Source: Monoglobus pectinilyticus
GTDB lineage: Bacteria; Bacillota; Clostridia; Monoglobales; Monoglobaceae
Length of the DNA: 64,000 nucleotides
Direction: 5' to 3'
Assembly (NCBI RefSeq): GCF_002874775.1
Contig: NZ_CP020991.1
Span: forward strand, 726,918 to 790,917
How positions within the stretch are numbered: the stretch's first letter is position 1; the number at the start of each line of letters is the position of its first letter. The position numbers and the translations under genes were made by a program. This document shows positions 60,615 through 64,000 of the stretch, piece after piece. Below the pieces are notes generated by a model. The model saw only the letters and a program-made list of their open reading frames with translations, had not been told where the DNA came from and made no database searches.

Positions 60615-62690
60615 TTATTGAATTATTTTCATATAGGCGTCAAATATGTCTTTTCCAACCTGCGCCGCAAATGAACTGCTGGCGCCATGCTCTATTACCA
60701 CGGCAACCACTATCTGAGGATCGTCGTATGGAGCAAAACCTGTAAACAAGACATTATCTTTTCCGTCAGACACCTCAGCCGTTCCGGTTTTACCTCCGAC
60801 TTTTAACTCGCTGTTACCAAACACTTTTGCGGCAGTTCCATCTGCGACAACCTGTCTCATACCTTCTTTTACCGCATCAAATGTTGAATCGCTTATCGGA
60901 TTATCTGAAATTACTTCCGGCTCTTTTTGCATTATGACTTCACCGGTATCATAATCCGCAACCTCTTTAATTAAATGCAGTCTATAACGTTTTCCTTTAT
61001 TTAACACTGTGCTTATATAACTTGAGATTTGTGCCGGAGTGAAAAGATTATCAGACTGGCCAATCGCTGTCTGAAGAACATCACCGGGATGCCATTCTCC
61101 TCCTGCAGCTTCTCTTTCCTCAGGGCTTGCAACCGTGCCGCTGCTCTCAGCCAGCTCGATTCCTGTCGTCTTTCCAAGGCCAAATTTATCACAGTATTCA
61201 TCAAGCGCTTCTATGCCCATTCTTCGCCCGATATCGTAAAAGAAATAGTTACATGACACGCCTATAGCCTCCGAAACATTTATTGTGCCATGTGTAACTC
61301 CCTGAGACGAATATGCAAGACATGTCGGCTGATAATCTGAATAATAGGTGTACTTTCCCCTGTCGGTTATATAAGTGTCAGGGTCTATTAAACCGGTTTC
61401 CAAACCGGCAACAGACGTCAAGATTTTAAATGTAGAACCCGGAGCGTAAGTTCCATTCAAAGCGCGGTTAAAAAGCGGATTAGACTTTTTATTAACCAGC
61501 TCCTCATATTCTTCATTAAATTTTTCAGGGTCATAGTCAGGATACGAAGCTATAGCCAACACCTCTCCTGTGTTTGGATCCACAGCTATCGCTGCACCTG
61601 CCCCATTATCTCCGACCGCTTCATTTATCCGTTTTTTCAACGATTTTTCCGCCGCCTCCTGAAGCTCGGCGTCAATCGTTAGCTCTGCATAATTTCCGGC
61701 TTTGGCAGGTTTAACATCTACCACGTCTCCATATCTGCCGTCAGACGTCATTCTAACCTTTTTATAACCGTCAGTGCCTTTGAGATATGGTTCCAAAACA
61801 GCTTCCAATCCGTCTTTTCCAATTATGTCGTTCATGCCGTAACCGCTGTCTTTTAACTTTTCATACTCCTCCGCATATATTATACCTGTTCTGCCTAAAA
61901 TATGAGCCGCCATATTTCCTTTTGCATAATTTCTGATAGTATCGGCTATTATATCAGCAAAACCGGTTGGATAATACGTCTCTTTGATTTTCTGAATGAC
62001 TATATTGCTTACATCTGTTGCCAAAACAAACGGATTGCTGCCGCTGAATTTTCTTTGCTCCATTTCATATCTGACAGCCATAATATCCAGCTTTTCAGTT
62101 TCATTGAAATCATCAGAAATCTCATATTTTTCCGCATAGTATTTTACTATTTCTCTTAAAGTGTTAAATGTATCGACTTTATTTTGGCTTTCCCACTCAG
62201 CAATATTTTTTGCCGTATCCTCTTGGATTTTCTTTTCTCTATCCTTTTTTTCTTCATCTGATTCTTTATTTTTGTTACCATCAGCTGAGGAAACTGCTGA
62301 ATCGGATTTTTCAAAGTTATATTCAGGTATCTCCTCTTCCTCGTTATATTCTATCGGGAAAGTTGAGGTATACTCATCTCCATTTTCGTGAAGCAGTTTT
62401 ACTATATCGTTTATATTTTTATTTAACTCTTCTGCAGTAATATCAGTTTTAAATATCTGAATGCTGTATCCGCTCCTATTTTCAACAACCGGAACACCAT
62501 TCCTGTCAAAAATCTCTCCGCGCGGCGCTTTTGTAGCGTATGTTCGTATTGTGCGGTTATCAGCCTGTATCCTATACTCTTCGCCATTCACTATTTGCAG
62601 ATTAAAGAGCTTTATTATACAGCTAATCGCTAAAACAGCGACAATGGCGCCGATAATTATAGTCCGCCTTGTAATATCGTTTATTTTCAT
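60615..62690 (-). CDS. mrdA: Penicillin-binding protein 2 (peptidoglycan transpeptidase of the elongasome)
   Basis: Cross-links new peptidoglycan during side-wall growth. The 691-residue product has one N-terminal membrane helix (about 10-30), an N-terminal dimerisation domain (GEEYRIQADNRTIRTYATKA, PRGEIFDRNGVPV), an Asp/Glu/Lys-rich insertion (about 115-165), and the transpeptidase domain with the catalytic SxxK in APGSTFKILTSVAG, SxN in VSCNYFF and KTG in KVGGKTGTAEVSDG. The charged insertion is longer than usual. It follows mreD by 20 nt in a cell-shape operon. Confidence 0.95.
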   Translation of the reverse strand: MKINDITRRTIIIGAIVAVLAISCIIKLFNLQIVNGEEYRIQADNRTIRTYATKAPRGEIFDRNGVPVVENRSGYSIQIFKTDITAEELNKNINDIVKLLHENGDEYTSTFPIEYNEEEEIPEYNFEKSDSAVSSADGNKNKESDEEKKDREKKIQEDTAKNIAEWESQNKVDTFNTLREIVKYYAEKYEISDDFNETEKLDIMAVRYEMEQRKFSGSNPFVLATDVSNIVIQKIKETYYPTGFADIIADTIRNYAKGNMAAHILGRTGIIYAEEYEKLKDSGYGMNDIIGKDGLEAVLEPYLKGTDGYKKVRMTSDGRYGDVVDVKPAKAGNYAELTIDAELQEAAEKSLKKRINEAVGDNGAGAAIAVDPNTGEVLAIASYPDYDPEKFNEEYEELVNKKSNPLFNRALNGTYAPGSTFKILTSVAGLETGLIDPDTYITDRGKYTYYSDYQPTCLAYSSQGVTHGTINVSEAIGVSCNYFFYDIGRRMGIEALDEYCDKFGLGKTTGIELAESSGTVASPEEREAAGGEWHPGDVLQTAIGQSDNLFTPAQISSYISTVLNKGKRYRLHLIKEVADYDTGEVIMQKEPEVISDNPISDSTFDAVKEGMRQVVADGTAAKVFGNSELKVGGKTGTAEVSDGKDNVLFTGFAPYDDPQIVVAVVIEHGASSSFAAQVGKDIFDAYMKIIQ

Positions 62691-62710
62691 CTATTATCAC
62701 CAAAATTTTA

Positions 62711-63208
62711 TCAATACTTTTTTATCTTAAACCAAACAAGTGTCTTTTCTATAAACCACAGCATAGGCAAAACCAAAACAGCATTCAAAACTGTTTCTAT
62801 AAATATAATCCTCACAGCAGAAATCCACACAAAGGAACCTTCGCAAAACATAGAATATGGTATTAGATAAATTATTTCTGCAGCTATTGTGGCTCCTGCC
62901 GCCATTGCAGAAAAAACATAAATGTTAGGACGACCATAAAATCTGTCGCTTACAACAGCAGAAAAATAGCCTATAAACAAATAAATAAGCATATCGGTTC
63001 CTATAAATCTCCCAACATATATATCATAAACCAACCCAAATAATATTCCGCAGAGCATTCCCTGCATTCTTCCGCAAAAAAATCCTATTAAGACAATAAA
63101 TAATAGAAAAACATTTCCGTTTACCCCAAACACAGACAAAGCATTTATAAGCGCGGGCTGGAGGATTGCAATTAATATTAACCAAACAACATGATGTAAC
63201 AGTTTCAT
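62711..63208 (-). CDS. mreD: Rod-shape-determining protein MreD
   Basis: A small polytopic membrane protein of the elongasome. The 165-residue product has five to six hydrophobic segments (for example LHHVVWLILIAILQPALINA, GNVFLLFIVLIGFFCGRMQG, MLCGILFGLVYDIYVGRFIG) with the conserved 'G...G...GL.YD...G...G' pattern of MreD. It lies between mreC and mrdA, the standard order. The start overlaps no other gene and is 21 nt after mreC. Confidence 0.9.
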   Translation of the reverse strand: MKLLHHVVWLILIAILQPALINALSVFGVNGNVFLLFIVLIGFFCGRMQGMLCGILFGLVYDIYVGRFIGTDMLIYLFIGYFSAVVSDRFYGRPNIYVFSAMAAGATIAAEIIYLIPYSMFCEGSFVWISAVRIIFIETVLNAVLVLPMLWFIEKTLVWFKIKKY

Positions 63209-63229
63209 ATATATCTCCCTACCTGCTTA

Positions 63230-64000
63230 TTAATCTTCATTTTCTTCATCCAAGTCTTCAGAATCACCTGACTTTTTTGACTTTGAGGAATTATTATTTT
63301 TACTTGAACCTCCTGAATCTTCATCTTCTTCATCAGGCTCAGGACTCGGACTTGCAGACGCTCTGTCGTCAATTTCTTTTTGTTCCTGTTCCGCTCTCTC
63401 CCTTGCGGCTTTCATATTAGCATTTTCTTCATCAGCAACAACATCCATATTGTTTGTTACAACAAATACCTGTCTGATATCACGAAAATCAACGCAAGCA
63501 TTTACAACCGCATATCTGGTCATCGTAACCGTATCGTCCTTAATTTCCGCGACTTTTCCTAATCTGAATCCTGCCGGAAAAACTCCGCCGAGACCTGTTG
63601 TGGTTACGTAATCATCAATTTCAATATCTGTGTCGCGCGACAAATATGACAGCTTAAACTGTCTGTTATATCTAAGCTCGCTGTCACCTTCAACAACCCC
63701 CAAATCTTTAGAGCGTTCCACCATTGCTCCGGCAGAAAACCCAGGGTCAATTATTGTTTCAACATCCGCCCAATTCGTACCAACTTTAGAAATCTTTCCT
63801 ATCAAAAAACCATCGGAAGATATAACGGTTTGCTCCACTTCCAATCCACTGTTTTTCCCTTTATCTATTGTAAACCCGGAAAACCAGTTTGAAGGCTCAT
63901 CAGCTGTCACATTTGCGGCGGCCAAATCTAAATCGGGATTATTCTGTCTTAGTTCGAGCATTCGCTTAAGCCTGTCATTTTCTTCTGCCATTTCAGCATT
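63230..64000 (-). CDS. mreC: Rod-shape-determining protein MreC, N-terminal part outside the window
   Basis: MreC forms a filament-like periplasmic scaffold for the elongasome. The visible 257 codons begin inside the coiled coil (EENDRLKRMLELRQNNPDL) and include the beta-rich core: WFSGFTIDKGKNSGLEVEQT, VISSDGFLIGKISKVGTNWA, TGLGGVFPAGFRLGKV. The C-terminus is extended by an acidic, Ser-rich tail of about 60 residues (RAEQEQKEIDDRASASPSPE, PDEEDEDSGGSSKNN). The frame stays open to base 64000, so the N-terminal membrane helix lies outside. Confidence 0.93.
   Translation of the reverse strand, partial: NAEMAEENDRLKRMLELRQNNPDLDLAAANVTADEPSNWFSGFTIDKGKNSGLEVEQTVISSDGFLIGKISKVGTNWADVETIIDPGFSAGAMVERSKDLGVVEGDSELRYNRQFKLSYLSRDTDIEIDDYVTTTGLGGVFPAGFRLGKVAEIKDDTVTMTRYAVVNACVDFRDIRQVFVVTNNMDVVADEENANMKAARERAEQEQKEIDDRASASPSPEPDEEDEDSGGSSKNNNSSKSKKSGDSEDLDEENED

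Overview
This window is low-GC (roughly 37-39% by eye) DNA from an endospore-forming, Gram-positive, anaerobic Firmicute of the class Clostridia, probably a gut commensal. Evidence: mother-cell sporulation genes (spoIVA, spoVM, the 5' half of sigK), the Firmicute block hprK-PHP-murB-rapZ-yvcK-whiA, a bile-salt-hydrolase-type enzyme, an S-layer-anchored pectin methylesterase and a domain-swapped GH3 glucosidase. The pectin/SLH theme recalls pectin specialists such as Monoglobus, but that name is an inference, not something the sequence proves.

Layout. 0-3 kb: a phage DUF2577-like gene start, a sigK gene cut exactly where skin-type elements insert, then spoIVA and, facing away from it, a tiny spoVM gene. 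3-8.6 kb: a six-gene minus-strand operon linking wall precursor synthesis, carbon catabolite control and cell-size/division control. 9.4-16 kb: bile salt hydrolase, threonine deaminase-RidA, a small ferredoxin and a two-sensor diguanylate cyclase. 16.8-27.5 kb: an RclA-rhodanese-Rrf2 redox operon, a short-chain dehydrogenase, a 13-bp minisatellite, a two-component system, phosphoglycerate mutase and purA. 28-36 kb: pectinesterase, GH3 and two secreted repeat/surface proteins. 36-48.9 kb: barstar-barnase pair, DUF445, mscL, regulators, split transketolase, MATE pump and a VTC/DUF4956 polyphosphate-type pair facing a second two-component system. 51.2-59.9 kb: a polymorphic-toxin locus. 59.9-64 kb: mgsA and the mreC-mreD-mrdA elongation genes.

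Two things stand out. First, the 51-60 kb locus is a cassette graveyard: two toxins share nearly the same 240-residue N-terminus but carry different C-terminal toxic tips and immunity genes; behind them lie at least four orphan toxin tips (TNT-like, type-24-like and two unassigned), several intact and broken immunity genes, and repeated decayed copies of a DUF6809-like gene on the opposite strand. Only the toxin nearest mgsA (a barnase-like RNase tip with barstar immunity) is intact; the second is stopped by a Trp-to-TAG change 20 codons before its natural end.

Second, six intergenic regions hold a modular palindromic repeat family. Terminal inverted repeats (ATGYGG...CATCGGWAGG) enclose small hairpins whose sequences differ from copy to copy while base pairing is kept, and longer forms also contain a nested palindromic core (CGTTAGGCGCGCAG...CTCACCTAACG). 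These repeats account for most gene-free stretches above 300 bases. No tRNA, rRNA or CRISPR array was recognised.
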